Below, in pieces: positions 1 to 6,911 of a stretch of DNA of 25,532 nt. Made by a program: the position numbers and the translations under genes. The notes below the pieces were generated by a model that saw only the letters and a list, made by a program, of their open reading frames with translations, did no database searches and was not told the origin of the DNA. Source of the DNA: Geobacter sp. GTDB taxonomy: Bacteria > Desulfobacterota > Desulfuromonadia > Geobacterales > DSM-12255. The stretch covers positions 1 through 25,532 of the forward strand of contig VEOV01000359.1 in assembly GCA_012026855.1 (NCBI GenBank), written 5' to 3'. Positions within the stretch are counted from its first letter, which is position 1. The number at the start of each line of letters is the position of its first letter.

Positions 1-1
1 C

Positions 2-184
2 AGCGGCGATGGCTCCCGTGACTGTTTCCTGTATCGCGGCGACAGCTTTGCCAATAACGGCCCTGGTCTCGTTGTACTCGAATCGCTGGCTGATTGCAAG
101 TTCACGATCCGGTCTCTTGCTGCCGAGCCGGGCCGGGCGACGATCCAGTTGACTCTCGCAGGAGAGCCAAAAGCTGATATTTGA
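2..184 (+). CDS. C-terminal fragment of an unknown protein (5' end outside window)
   Basis: An open frame runs from the window edge to a TGA at 182-184, giving about 60 residues that end in GEPKADI. The fragment has two cysteines and alternates polar and hydrophobic residues, as in a beta-rich domain, but I recognise no family motif. It lies on the same strand as the racemase-like gene and ends about 110 bases before that gene's start. That it is coding rests only on the uninterrupted frame and plausible composition. The function is unknown. Confidence 0.45.
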   Translation, partial: SGDGSRDCFLYRGDSFANNGPGLVVLESLADCKFTIRSLAAEPGRATIQLTLAGEPKADI

Positions 185-294
185 CTTCTTCAGCTCGCTA
201 TGGAAGTTTTTTGCTCCTGGTCTATGTAAAACCAATAATGAAATCAAGGCTTCAGCTGCTATTTGAAACAGGAACAACACGAAAGGATGGCCCC

Positions 295-987
295 ATGAAA
301 CTTATCGGCATTATCGGCGGGCTCGGCCCGGAATCAACGGTTGATTATTATAAAAGCATTATCGATTCATTCCGGACAGAGGGGGGACTTGCTGCCCCTG
401 AGATGGTTATTTACAGCGTCGACCTGGAGGAGGTGCTGGCGCTCGTCTCCCGGCAGGAGTGGAGCAGCCTGGTGTCTCTGCTGGTTGACAAGCTCAAGGC
501 ACTGCACCGGGCAGGGGTTGATTTCGCCGTTATTTCGGCAAACACTCCGCACATCGTCTTTGACGAGATTCAGGCAAAATCTCCGGTACCGCTATTGAGT
601 ATTGTTACGGCGACCCTGGATAAAACAGTGGAACTGGGGCTGAAAAAGGTGGGCCTGCTGGGAACAAGATTTACGATGCAGAGCAATTTTTTCCTGCCGC
701 AGTTTTCCGCCCGTGGGGTGTCGGTTGTTGTGCCTCCAACAGCCGATCAGGACTATATCCATGATAAGCTGATGACCGAAATAGAGCTTGGCATTATTAA
801 CGGCGAAACCAGAAAAGGGTTGCTGGCGATTATTGAGCGTATGATTGCCCGGGAGAAGGTTGACGGGATAATTCTCGGTTGTACGGAATTGCCACTGATC
901 CTCGATAAATCCGAGTTCGGCATCCCGTTTCTGAATACGGCCGCCATTCATGTGGCAACTATTGTCAACTGCTGCAGGCAGAACTGA
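295..987 (+). CDS. Aspartate/glutamate racemase family protein
   Basis: This 230-residue protein has the full length of the Asp/Glu/hydantoin racemase superfamily, cytosolic enzymes that invert amino-acid stereocentres with two opposed cysteines and no cofactor. Visible motifs are the N-terminal GGLGPES loop (residues 8-14), SANTPH at 81-86 and LGCTELP at 194-200. The second catalytic cysteine is present (C196). The first, normally in a CNT motif, is alanine here (A82). The E. coli homologue YgeA also lacks this first Cys (it has Thr) and is still a racemase, so activity or altered specificity is possible. The ATG at 295 is preceded by AAAGGA at 282-287. An upstream TTG at 181 would add 38 residues unlike the family. 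The gene appears to stand alone. Confidence 0.85.
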   Translation: MKLIGIIGGLGPESTVDYYKSIIDSFRTEGGLAAPEMVIYSVDLEEVLALVSRQEWSSLVSLLVDKLKALHRAGVDFAVISANTPHIVFDEIQAKSPVPLLSIVTATLDKTVELGLKKVGLLGTRFTMQSNFFLPQFSARGVSVVVPPTADQDYIHDKLMTEIELGIINGETRKGLLAIIERMIAREKVDGIILGCTELPLILDKSEFGIPFLNTAAIHVATIVNCCRQN

Positions 988-1036
988 CCGGCAATACACT
1001 CCTGAAGCGACGAGAGTAGTGCGACTGAGATAACTG

Positions 1037-1459
1037 CTATTGGCAGGGGGTTATCGCTGCTGCAGGCAGATTACTCAGGGGCATAAAGCCAAGTGCTGTT
1101 GCCGCCAGTTGTTGCGCTGAGGGCACCTCAAAGACACCTATGATGCCATCGGAGGTTCCGCAAACAGCGGCATACATGTTGCCATCGACACCGCATGAAG
1201 CCGTGTGCACCTGAATGCGTGAGTGGACTAGTTGACTTTGCATTGCAGAAATCGGTGTGCCGCCTCCGTAGCATTGAACAGAACCGGCGTATTTATAGAC
1301 ACTGACTTTAGTTGACGTGCTGTCAACATTACCGCAGGACATCTGAAAGAAGCATGCTGCAAGAATGGCTGCAAAGCCCGCAAATTTGAAAAGACGGTTA
1401 CGTAATTTGTTTGTCGACACCCTGTAATTATTAAGTGCAAGCGTTACGTCTGTAGCCAT
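1037..1459 (-). CDS. Secreted or lipid-anchored Cys-containing hypothetical protein
   Basis: This 140-residue protein is of unrecognised family. A hydrophobic segment at about residues 24-40 follows a basic N-terminus and contains LAAC (C36), which fits a lipobox; a second cysteine (C42) follows closely. The mature part has four more cysteines (63, 89, 100, 139), enough for two disulfides, which suits an extracytoplasmic location. The start at 1459 is chosen because its ATG is preceded by AAGGAGAG at good spacing, whereas the upstream ATG at 1534 has none. It lies 109 bases downstream of the DUF3221 lipoprotein gene on the same strand and may belong to that operon or have its own promoter. 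Function unknown. Confidence 0.6.
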   Translation of the reverse strand: MATDVTLALNNYRVSTNKLRNRLFKFAGFAAILAACFFQMSCGNVDSTSTKVSVYKYAGSVQCYGGGTPISAMQSQLVHSRIQVHTASCGVDGNMYAAVCGTSDGIIGVFEVPSAQQLAATALGFMPLSNLPAAAITPCQ

Positions 1460-1568
1460 TTGATCTCTCCTTAAGATGCCAACGTCACTGTTATTGCCCG
1501 GCTTTTCAGGCAGTTTGTAAGTCTTGATGAGCATTGCATTACTGAAATTTATGGCATTGCGCCTTCAT

Positions 1569-1955
1569 TTAGTTATTTGGTTCGATATGGATTACGCCCG
1601 CAGTTGCCTGTAACGGGTATGACTCCATAGCCGGCCCTTTAAACCAGACCTTCACCAGTTGACCAACCTGGAGTTTTGCAGTCCCCAAGCCACCTTCTCC
1701 TCTGCGCAACACGAGAGTATCATTTGCGATCCTCACGTGAGCCTTGGCAGAACCATGTAGCTCGCTGGGTTTCTCTTCTACAGTGATCACAGGTAGTGCT
1801 ATAGCTGTGACCTGACCGATAATCGACGGCGCCGTGGGTGGAGTGGTGTAATTTGCGTCAAACACCGCTGGGCCTTTATTTTCAAGCGTACAGCCTGGAC
1901 AAATCAGGAGCCCTATAAGTACTGCTCTAACCAAGTGGTCGCGAATATTCTTCAT
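1569..1955 (-). CDS. DUF3221 (YobA-like) lipoprotein
   Basis: This 128-residue protein begins with a signal segment ending LLICPGC, probably a lipoprotein site although Cys at -3 is unusual. The rest reads as one small beta-rich DUF3221 domain, recognised by the C-terminal pattern VWFKGPAMESYPLQA followed by a short strand. The family includes Bacillus YobA; its biochemical role is not established. The start at 1955 lies 22 bases after the stop of the serine hydrolase gene, so the two are almost certainly cotranscribed and share a cell-envelope context. The ribosome-binding site is weak (AGGT). Confidence 0.72.
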   Translation of the reverse strand: MKNIRDHLVRAVLIGLLICPGCTLENKGPAVFDANYTTPPTAPSIIGQVTAIALPVITVEEKPSELHGSAKAHVRIANDTLVLRRGEGGLGTAKLQVGQLVKVWFKGPAMESYPLQATAGVIHIEPNN

Positions 1956-1977
1956 TTTTGTTACCTGATTAGACTTG

Positions 1978-3783
1978 TCAGCGAACATTAGTGCCGGTTT
2001 TCTGCAGCCGGTACCCCGAATACTCAAGCTGTTCAACGCCTCCGTTGACAACGACCTGCACGGTTTCACCCATCCCTCTCCAGAGTCCCGCAAGCAGAGC
2101 TTCGCTGTCAGAGATGGGGCGGAGTACATTGCTTACCCTGGCGCCGCCAAACTCAACAAGCCGGTAGTCAAGCAGCAGCAAGCCGTCTTTCTCCCTGAGT
2201 TCAATATTGTCAACCATCGTTACGTCATCACCAATATTGGCAATCTGATATCGCCCGAGTCTGCTTTGCCACGCTGGCGAAATAGGAACCGGCGTGACTT
2301 TTTCAGCGACAAGCATTTCATGCGGTCCGTCCGTGGCCAGCAAAAGTTCATGACCAGCCACTATTGTGCGTCTTATACCTATGCGCGACAGTTCGCCGAG
2401 ATCGATCGGCATGAATCCCAGGAGGCGATATTGAAGCTGTAGTTGTTTGTCTTGACGCGGCAGCAGCCGGAAAGAGTTTCCAGCCAGTTCTGCCTGCAGA
2501 TAGCCGGATCTAGAGGTCAGAGACGCAATCCCGCCAATGGTGGTGTAATTTCCGGCATATGCCTGCAGTTCCTGACCGGAGAGAAAGTCCCCTGTTACAA
2601 CTTTGCCGTATTCCGGCTGCTTGCGTCCGGTTTTTATCTCTACGGCGAGCTTCAATGCCTCGGTGGCAATATCGTTAACCGCCTTGCCGGCGCTGCCGGA
2701 GTTGGACAACACCACAATTCCGAGCTTCACGTCCGGCAAGACGATCAGTTGCGCCCGATGATACAGGGTAGCTCCTCCGTGATGGGCGACGGTGCCCGCA
2801 TTCGCAATATTGATGTTTCCCAAGCCGCCAAGCATCCAGCCAAGCCCGATGGGGAAGTTGCCGTCGAGGGCTACATTGCGGTTTTGCTGCCTGAGCATCT
2901 CGCGCAAGGTTTCTTCCCTGATGATCCGCTGTCCGTCAAGCTTACCGCCGGCCAGCACCATGCGGATGAAGCGGCTCATGTCAAGCACTGAGGCGTTAAG
3001 CCCGCCTGCAGGAACATCACGGAGCAACGGTTCCTGCTTTTCTTCGCCATTTTGATAGGCTTTTGCTGCCGGAGTGGAGGGTTCCGTGCCGGCAGAGAAG
3101 AATGCGCTGCTCATTCCCAGAGGCCTCAAGATGTTTTGCTGCAGCTGGTTGTTAAATGTCTGACCGCTTGCATTCTGTATCGCCAGCCCTAGCAAGGACA
3201 TTCCCAGGTTGGAGTAGGAATATACGGTATCGGGCGGAAACGCGACGTAATCGTCGCTGATTAGAGCGGGCAGATCAGCAATTGGATCCGGTTTCTTCGT
3301 CCACATCCCCTTGTGCCGGTCTGAGGGAATGCCGGAATGGTGCGTCATGATGCTTCGAGGTGTGATCGGTTTTGTCCCGGTAAAACGAGAGCGTATTTTG
3401 AAGCCGGGAATATAGTCCGACAGGGGTTTATCTAGTTCCAGTTTCCCCTGCTCCGCCAATTGCAGAGCAGCCATTGTGGTAAAGAGCTTGGAGATCGAAC
3501 CGACCCGATAAATTGTGTCTACCCCGGCAGAAATAGCGGCTTTTTTATCTGCAAAGCCAAAACCTTCGCTCCAGATCACTTGCTGATCGTCCACCAGCGC
3601 TACAGATAACCCGGTGACATCATTTTTTTTCAATTGATTCTGAACAAACCAGGACATGTACTCTTTGAGATAGCCATAATCTCCTGGCAGCAATGTAGTA
3701 GGTCTGGCTGGTGCGGTGACGCAACCGGCGAGTATAAGCATCATGACTCCGCAAATTATCTGCCTGAAGATTTGACTTTGCAT
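1978..3783 (-). CDS. Lipoprotein serine hydrolase, class C beta-lactamase / PBP-like
   Basis: This 601-residue protein begins with a lipoprotein signal (MLILAGC, C21). Residues about 35-380 form a serine beta-lactamase-like domain: catalytic SISK at 96-99, YSN at 190-192, and HHGG at 334-337 in place of the KTG box. These are hallmarks of the class C/AmpH/EstB/D-aminopeptidase group, which contains peptidoglycan carboxypeptidases, esterases and peptidases more often than true beta-lactamases. The C-terminal 220 residues form an extra beta-rich region of unknown role. The start at 3783 follows GGGGGC and matches the signal sequence; an upstream frame extension lacks family similarity. It sits between two small lipoprotein genes on the same strand, suggesting an envelope operon. 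The substrate cannot be told from sequence. Confidence 0.87.
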   Translation of the reverse strand: MQSQIFRQIICGVMMLILAGCVTAPARPTTLLPGDYGYLKEYMSWFVQNQLKKNDVTGLSVALVDDQQVIWSEGFGFADKKAAISAGVDTIYRVGSISKLFTTMAALQLAEQGKLELDKPLSDYIPGFKIRSRFTGTKPITPRSIMTHHSGIPSDRHKGMWTKKPDPIADLPALISDDYVAFPPDTVYSYSNLGMSLLGLAIQNASGQTFNNQLQQNILRPLGMSSAFFSAGTEPSTPAAKAYQNGEEKQEPLLRDVPAGGLNASVLDMSRFIRMVLAGGKLDGQRIIREETLREMLRQQNRNVALDGNFPIGLGWMLGGLGNINIANAGTVAHHGGATLYHRAQLIVLPDVKLGIVVLSNSGSAGKAVNDIATEALKLAVEIKTGRKQPEYGKVVTGDFLSGQELQAYAGNYTTIGGIASLTSRSGYLQAELAGNSFRLLPRQDKQLQLQYRLLGFMPIDLGELSRIGIRRTIVAGHELLLATDGPHEMLVAEKVTPVPISPAWQSRLGRYQIANIGDDVTMVDNIELREKDGLLLLDYRLVEFGGARVSNVLRPISDSEALLAGLWRGMGETVQVVVNGGVEQLEYSGYRLQKTGTNVR

Positions 3784-3817
3784 TGCTGCCCCCGGATATT
3801 GTTTCTTTGTTATATGT

Positions 3818-4069
3818 TCACTGCGTATCGGGTTTGCCAGTACGCAGGGTATTCTGGTACTGCCTGTAGTCAGGCGATGTTTGTTGTACACCCCGCTCCG
3901 GTGGCGGTATCTGTAAGTCGTTTCTGACCCGGATACCTTCGTAGAGGTTTTCATATATCCGCTGTTGCGTGCACCCCGCTTGAATCATCAAGAGGGAGAC
4001 AATGATCAATAACGCCCCGGCCACGCTCTTACCGGCCGGGTGTGTCTTATTGCCAAGAGATACTGTCAT
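3818..4069 (-). CDS. Small lipoprotein, unknown function
   Basis: This 83-residue protein has a basic N-terminus, a hydrophobic helix and the lipobox IQAGC, leaving a mature peptide of about 50 residues rich in Arg, Gln, Pro and Tyr (core RIYENLYEGIRVRNDLQ). No known domain is recognised. The ATG at 4069 is preceded by TAGGAA. It is the first gene of a minus-strand operon: its stop is 34 bases before the serine hydrolase start. Transcription probably begins in the AT-rich divergent region at 4070-4172. It could be an accessory subunit of the hydrolase, but that is inference from position only. Confidence 0.65.
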   Translation of the reverse strand: MTVSLGNKTHPAGKSVAGALLIIVSLLMIQAGCTQQRIYENLYEGIRVRNDLQIPPPERGVQQTSPDYRQYQNTLRTGKPDTQ

Positions 4070-4093
4070 AGTAACTGTTCCTACCAGCGGAAG

Positions 4094-4122
4094 TTGAAAG
4101 TTAGTACAAATGCTGATACGAT
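4094..4122 (+). promoter_or_regulatory. Probable sigma70-type promoter for the DUF2975-xre operon
   Basis: TTGAAA (4094-4099), a 17-base spacer and TACGAT (4117-4122) face the DUF2975 gene. The -10 element lies inside the left arm of a palindrome, so a repressor bound there would block it. No transcript data are available. Confidence 0.45.
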
Positions 4123-4144
4123 AATATAGTAATTTATTATCGTA
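4117..4144. promoter_or_regulatory. Operator-like palindrome in the divergent promoter region
   Basis: A perfect 10-base inverted repeat, TACGATAATA / TATTATCGTA, is separated by 8 bases. It is centred between the lipoprotein operon (minus) and the DUF2975-xre operon (plus). The likely ligand is the XRE-family regulator encoded at 4712-4936, by analogy with autoregulated small HTH proteins. Confidence 0.5.
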
Positions 4145-4172
4145 ATACAATAATTTTTTTGCGGGAGCATCT

Positions 4173-4703
4173 ATGAAACAGCATGATCGATTACGCCTAC
4201 TCAGCAGAAGGGTTTATCGTTTTGGCGTCGGTGTGGGTGTAGTGAGTACTATCATAGCCTTATTGCGCTGGTTCGTTCTGGACGATCCAAATCTGTTGCC
4301 GCCGACGATTGCTACATATGTTAAGCCGGGAAGTATAACCATGGGACACAGGCTTTCCGGTTTTGTCATTGAGCTTATTCCACTAACCCCGGCACTGTGC
4401 GCGCTGGCAATTCTGTACGGTATCTGCAGCGACTACTGCCAGGGTATTTTGTTCGGCCCCTCGACAGGGAAACAATACCGCAAACTTGGAAGCTGCCTTA
4501 TTCTGCTCGGTGTAGCAAACGGCCTTTACACAACCCTCATAATCTGCGTCTTCTCGCTTTTGGATAACAGGGGACTGCGGCTCGCTTTCGGTCTAAGCAC
4601 ATCAGATTTGTACCTGATTGTAGTTGGCAGTGCAGTAGCGATGCTCGGCATCGTCATGGATGAGGCATTCCGCATTCATGAAGAAAATTCCCAGATCATT
4701 TAA
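4173..4703 (+). CDS. DUF2975 family four-helix membrane protein
   Basis: This 176-residue integral membrane protein has four predicted helices at about residues 17-35, 63-83, 105-130 and 146-163. The size, the helix pattern and the immediately following YozG-type regulator match the DUF2975 family (Bacillus YoaS-like). Its function is unknown; such pairs are often viewed as a membrane sensor or partner with a cognate repressor. GGGAG precedes the ATG. The gene is 8 bases from the regulator, so they form an operon that ends at the terminator at 4991-5041. A palindrome sits in its promoter. Confidence 0.75.
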   Translation: MKQHDRLRLLSRRVYRFGVGVGVVSTIIALLRWFVLDDPNLLPPTIATYVKPGSITMGHRLSGFVIELIPLTPALCALAILYGICSDYCQGILFGPSTGKQYRKLGSCLILLGVANGLYTTLIICVFSLLDNRGLRLAFGLSTSDLYLIVVGSAVAMLGIVMDEAFRIHEENSQII

Positions 4704-4711
4704 GGATTACT

Positions 4712-4936
4712 ATGCCGATAATTGTGAACTTAGATGTGATGCTTGCGAAGCGGAAGGTTCGGTCAAAAGAACTGGCTGAACTGATTGATATTACAGAGGC
4801 TAATTTTTCGTTATTGAAAAGCGGAAAAGTAAAGGGCGTGCGCTTTGCAACGCTTGAGGCTATTTGCCGTCATCTGGACTGTCAACCCGGCGACCTTCTG
4901 GAATATCGCCCTGAAGCACCAAACGAAGATGAGTGA
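4712..4936 (+). CDS. Small XRE/Cro-type HTH regulator (YozG-like)
   Basis: This 74-residue protein is essentially a single HTH_3/Cro-CI domain. The helix-turn-helix covers about residues 18-45 (KELAELIDITEANFSLLKSG) and the C-terminal part carries the LEAICRHLDCQPGDLLEY signature typical of YozG-family regulators. AAGGA precedes the ATG and the gap from the DUF2975 gene is 8 bases. Such regulators usually repress their own operon, and the 28-base palindrome at 4117-4144 is the obvious candidate site. The regulated signal is unknown. Confidence 0.88.
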   Translation: MPIIVNLDVMLAKRKVRSKELAELIDITEANFSLLKSGKVKGVRFATLEAICRHLDCQPGDLLEYRPEAPNEDE

Positions 4937-4946
4937 TTTTATAAAA

Positions 4947-4968
4947 TGTTGCCCACATTGGGGCAACA
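4947..4968. other. Short stem-loop after the xre gene
   Basis: An 8-base perfect stem (TGTTGCCC / GGGCAACA) with a 6-base loop starts 11 bases after the stop of the regulator gene. There is no T tract on the plus strand, so by itself it is not a canonical terminator. It precedes a better terminator at 4991 and may stabilise the mRNA 3' end. Confidence 0.4.
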
Positions 4969-4990
4969 AGGCTTTCCAGGCATCTGGTAG

Positions 4991-5041
4991 CCCCTTGCCA
5001 GCAGTTGCAGAAACTGTCTTTGCTGCAGGGGGTTTATTTTT
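4991..5041 (+). terminator. Intrinsic terminator of the DUF2975-xre operon
   Basis: CCCCTTGC (4991-4998) pairs with GCAGGGGG (5025-5032) with one G-U pair. The stem extends through AGCA/TGCT and an inner CAGTT/AACTG. It is followed at once by TTTATTTTT. It separates the regulator operon from the M23 peptidase gene. Confidence 0.65.
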
Positions 5042-5059
5042 AATGATGAGAGTGGTAAG

Positions 5060-5635
5060 ATGGTCGCCATGAAACTTGTTGTGACCATCATGGCAATCAG
5101 CCTCATGCTCCCCACAGCGGCCCTGGCCGAGCGTAAATCGCCGGTTGACGGCGGCGTGCTCACCTCAAGCCCGGGACTCAGACTCGATCCGTTCGGCAGC
5201 GGCCGGATGATCATGCACAACGGCTGGGACATTGCCGTGCCGGTCGGCACCCATGTCTACCCGACCCAGGACGGCACGGTCTACTTTGCCGGTGAATACA
5301 AGGGTTACGGCAACCTGGTGGCCATCGAACATGGCAAGGGGTACATCTCCCTCTACGGCCACAATGCCGAAGTTCTCGTCAAGCCGGGGATGTATGTCAC
5401 CAGCAAGACTGTCATCGCCAAATCAGGCAGCACCGGCCGCTCCACCGGCCCCCATGTCCACTACGAAGTAAGACAGCTCCCCTCCTCCTACCAAAAACAG
5501 CGTAATGCAGAGCTGGCCGCCAAGCTGAAAGAGAGCCTGCCCGACCAGATCGGCCAGATGGTGGAAAGCTTTGCCACCGGCAAGGGTGGCCCGGAGCAGC
5601 AAATCCTCGATCTACCGTCTGATATCGACCAGTAG
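5060..5635 (+). CDS. Secreted M23-family metallopeptidase (LytM/peptidase domain)
   Basis: This 191-residue protein has a signal peptide ending in ALA (cleavage near residue 23). It then has a compact M23 domain with the expected zinc ligands and catalytic histidines: H53 and D57 in HNGWD, H101 in SLYGHN, and the HVH pair H132/H134. M23 enzymes cut peptidoglycan peptide cross-links, and some family members act as activators of other hydrolases. The tail (about 145-191) is polar and helical. Either ATG, at 5060 or 5069, could start it; 5060 is kept because GAGAGTGG lies upstream. The gene precedes a small outer-membrane barrel gene by 59 bases, suggesting an envelope unit. All catalytic residues are intact, so activity is likely. 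Confidence 0.88.
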   Translation: MVAMKLVVTIMAISLMLPTAALAERKSPVDGGVLTSSPGLRLDPFGSGRMIMHNGWDIAVPVGTHVYPTQDGTVYFAGEYKGYGNLVAIEHGKGYISLYGHNAEVLVKPGMYVTSKTVIAKSGSTGRSTGPHVHYEVRQLPSSYQKQRNAELAAKLKESLPDQIGQMVESFATGKGGPEQQILDLPSDIDQ

Positions 5636-5694
5636 CAACCATTCCCCGGCAGCGCCATCCTGCCTGCTGCCGGCAACACTCAAAGGAGTCACTA

Positions 5695-6177
5695 ATGAAG
5701 ATCAAATCTGCAATCATAGCCCTGTTGACCGTTTTACTTTCAGCTTCCGCCGTCATGGCCCAGGATGGGTTCGGCGTCGGCGTCATCGTGGGTGAACCGA
5801 CCGGCATCAGCGTCAAGAAATGGCTCGGCACTGACCGGGCTATCGACGGGGCAGCGGCCTGGTCCCTCTCGGGGGACCACAATCTGCAACTGCACGCCGA
5901 CTACCTTGTCCACGATTTCGGCCTGTTGAAACCGGGCAACATCAACGGCAAGCTGCCGGTCTATGTGGGCGCCGGCGGACGGATCCTGTTCAGTGATGAC
6001 AGTCACGGCCGTCACAACGACACAGTCTTGGGGGTCCGGGTTCCTCTGGGCATCTCCTACATCATGGCCAAGGCGCCGGTGGACTTTTTCGTTGAGATCG
6101 TACCGATTCTCGATGTCGTCCCCAACACCGAATTTGACATCAACGCCGCTATCGGCGCCCGTTTCTACTTCCGCTGA
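5695..6177 (+). CDS. Small outer-membrane beta-barrel-like secreted protein
   Basis: This 160-residue protein has a clean signal peptide (cleavage after VMA, residue 22). The rest is made of alternating beta strands with the pattern GEPTGISVKKWL and LHADYLVHDFG, and ends in FYFR, an aromatic C-terminus typical of outer-membrane barrels. It resembles short DUF3996-type barrels often found as uncharacterised proteins in Gram-negatives. AAAGGAG precedes the ATG. It follows the M23 peptidase gene and is followed by a long hairpin at 6184-6235. The role is unknown; it could be structural or a small pore. Confidence 0.7.
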   Translation: MKIKSAIIALLTVLLSASAVMAQDGFGVGVIVGEPTGISVKKWLGTDRAIDGAAAWSLSGDHNLQLHADYLVHDFGLLKPGNINGKLPVYVGAGGRILFSDDSHGRHNDTVLGVRVPLGISYIMAKAPVDFFVEIVPILDVVPNTEFDINAAIGARFYFR

Positions 6178-6183
6178 TTCTTT

Positions 6184-6235
6184 CCGGGGTGCGGGCTCAG
6201 GCTGTTACCAACAGCAGTCTGAGCCCGCGCCCCGG
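6184..6235 (+). other. Long GC-rich hairpin after the barrel gene
   Basis: A 17-base arm (6184-6200) pairs with 6219-6235 with a single G-U wobble. An inner GCTGTT/AACAGC stem and a 3-base loop complete a 52-base hairpin starting 7 bases after the stop codon. No T tract follows, so it is more likely an mRNA 3'-end stabiliser or a pause element than a classical terminator. Confidence 0.6.
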
Positions 6236-6313
6236 CAACGGCCTGCCCCTGTCAAGCCCCTGCCTGCCTGACCTGCTTCACTCAAGCTAACAGACGCCCA
6301 GCCCCTGCTCTCC

Positions 6314-6339
6314 GGGGAAAACATTTTCCCCTTGTATTT
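6314..6339 (+). terminator. Intrinsic terminator before the MarR gene
   Basis: GGGGAAAA and TTTTCCCC form an 8-base perfect stem with a 2-base loop (6314-6331), followed by TTGTATTT. The loop is short, so the top A-T pairs may open. It would stop read-through from the M23/barrel unit. Confidence 0.5.
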
Positions 6340-6370
6340 ATTCCGGCATATAGTTTAATATTTAACTATA
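6332..6370 (+). promoter_or_regulatory. Promoter and MarR-type operator of the marR gene
   Basis: TTGTAT (6332-6337), a 16-base spacer and TTTAAT (6354-6359) form a promoter-like pair. Overlapping the -10 is a 7-base inverted repeat, TATAGTT / AACTATA (6349-6370), spaced by 8 bases, the size of MarR-dimer sites. Autorepression by the downstream MarR protein is the simplest reading. Confidence 0.45.
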
Positions 6371-6402
6371 CAACGTCGTAGTTATTTACAGGACATGGAC
6401 AA

Positions 6403-6849
6403 ATGACGCCATCCAAAGATACATATCGAGCCCTGAACAGCTACACCAAGCTGATGCGGGCGGCTGAATCGGTAACCAGCCGGTTGACCCGGCTCATGGC
6501 CACCGAGGAGCTGACCATCAGTCAGTTTGGCGTGCTTGAGGCTTTGCACCACAAGGGCCCCCTCTGTCAGCGGGACATTGCCGCCAAAATTCTCAAGAGT
6601 ACCGGCAATATGACCATGGTGATCGACAACCTGGAAAAACGGGGACTGGTACGCCGCGAAAGACACAGTGAAGACCGGCGCTATTTCACCATTCACCTGA
6701 CAGACAAGGGACAGGAGCTGATAAGCCGGTCTTTCAGCGCCGTGGAGGCCGCCATAGTGACCGAAATGTCGGTCTTGACGGCAGCAGAGCAGGAGAATCT
6801 CGGCTCTCTTTGCAAAAAATTAGGGCTACAAGCCATGGCGCCGGAATAA
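6403..6849 (+). CDS. MarR-family transcriptional regulator
   Basis: This 148-residue protein has the MarR winged-helix layout: N-terminal dimer helix, recognition helix region ISQFGVLEALHHKGPLCQRDIAAKI within residues 40-65, and the wing motif RRERHSEDRRYFTIHLTDKG (about 86-105), the family's DxRxxxxxLT signature. MarR proteins are dimeric repressors that release DNA on binding small phenolic ligands or on cysteine oxidation. An ATG nine bases upstream ends in a stop after three codons, which fixes the start at 6403. The yceI gene follows by 62 bases on the same strand and is a candidate target. A likely operator lies at 6349-6370. Confidence 0.9.
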   Translation: MTPSKDTYRALNSYTKLMRAAESVTSRLTRLMATEELTISQFGVLEALHHKGPLCQRDIAAKILKSTGNMTMVIDNLEKRGLVRRERHSEDRRYFTIHLTDKGQELISRSFSAVEAAIVTEMSVLTAAEQENLGSLCKKLGLQAMAPE

Positions 6850-6911
6850 CGGCAAAAAGCTGCTACACTGGATATTTGCAGCAACCAACTTAACACCAAA
6901 GGAGAATCGCC

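Noticed and set aside
1978..3783. True antibiotic beta-lactamase
   Set aside because: The HHGG motif instead of KTG, the lipoprotein signal, the long C-terminal domain and the envelope neighbours favour a PBP-like peptidase or esterase; resistance cannot be claimed from sequence.
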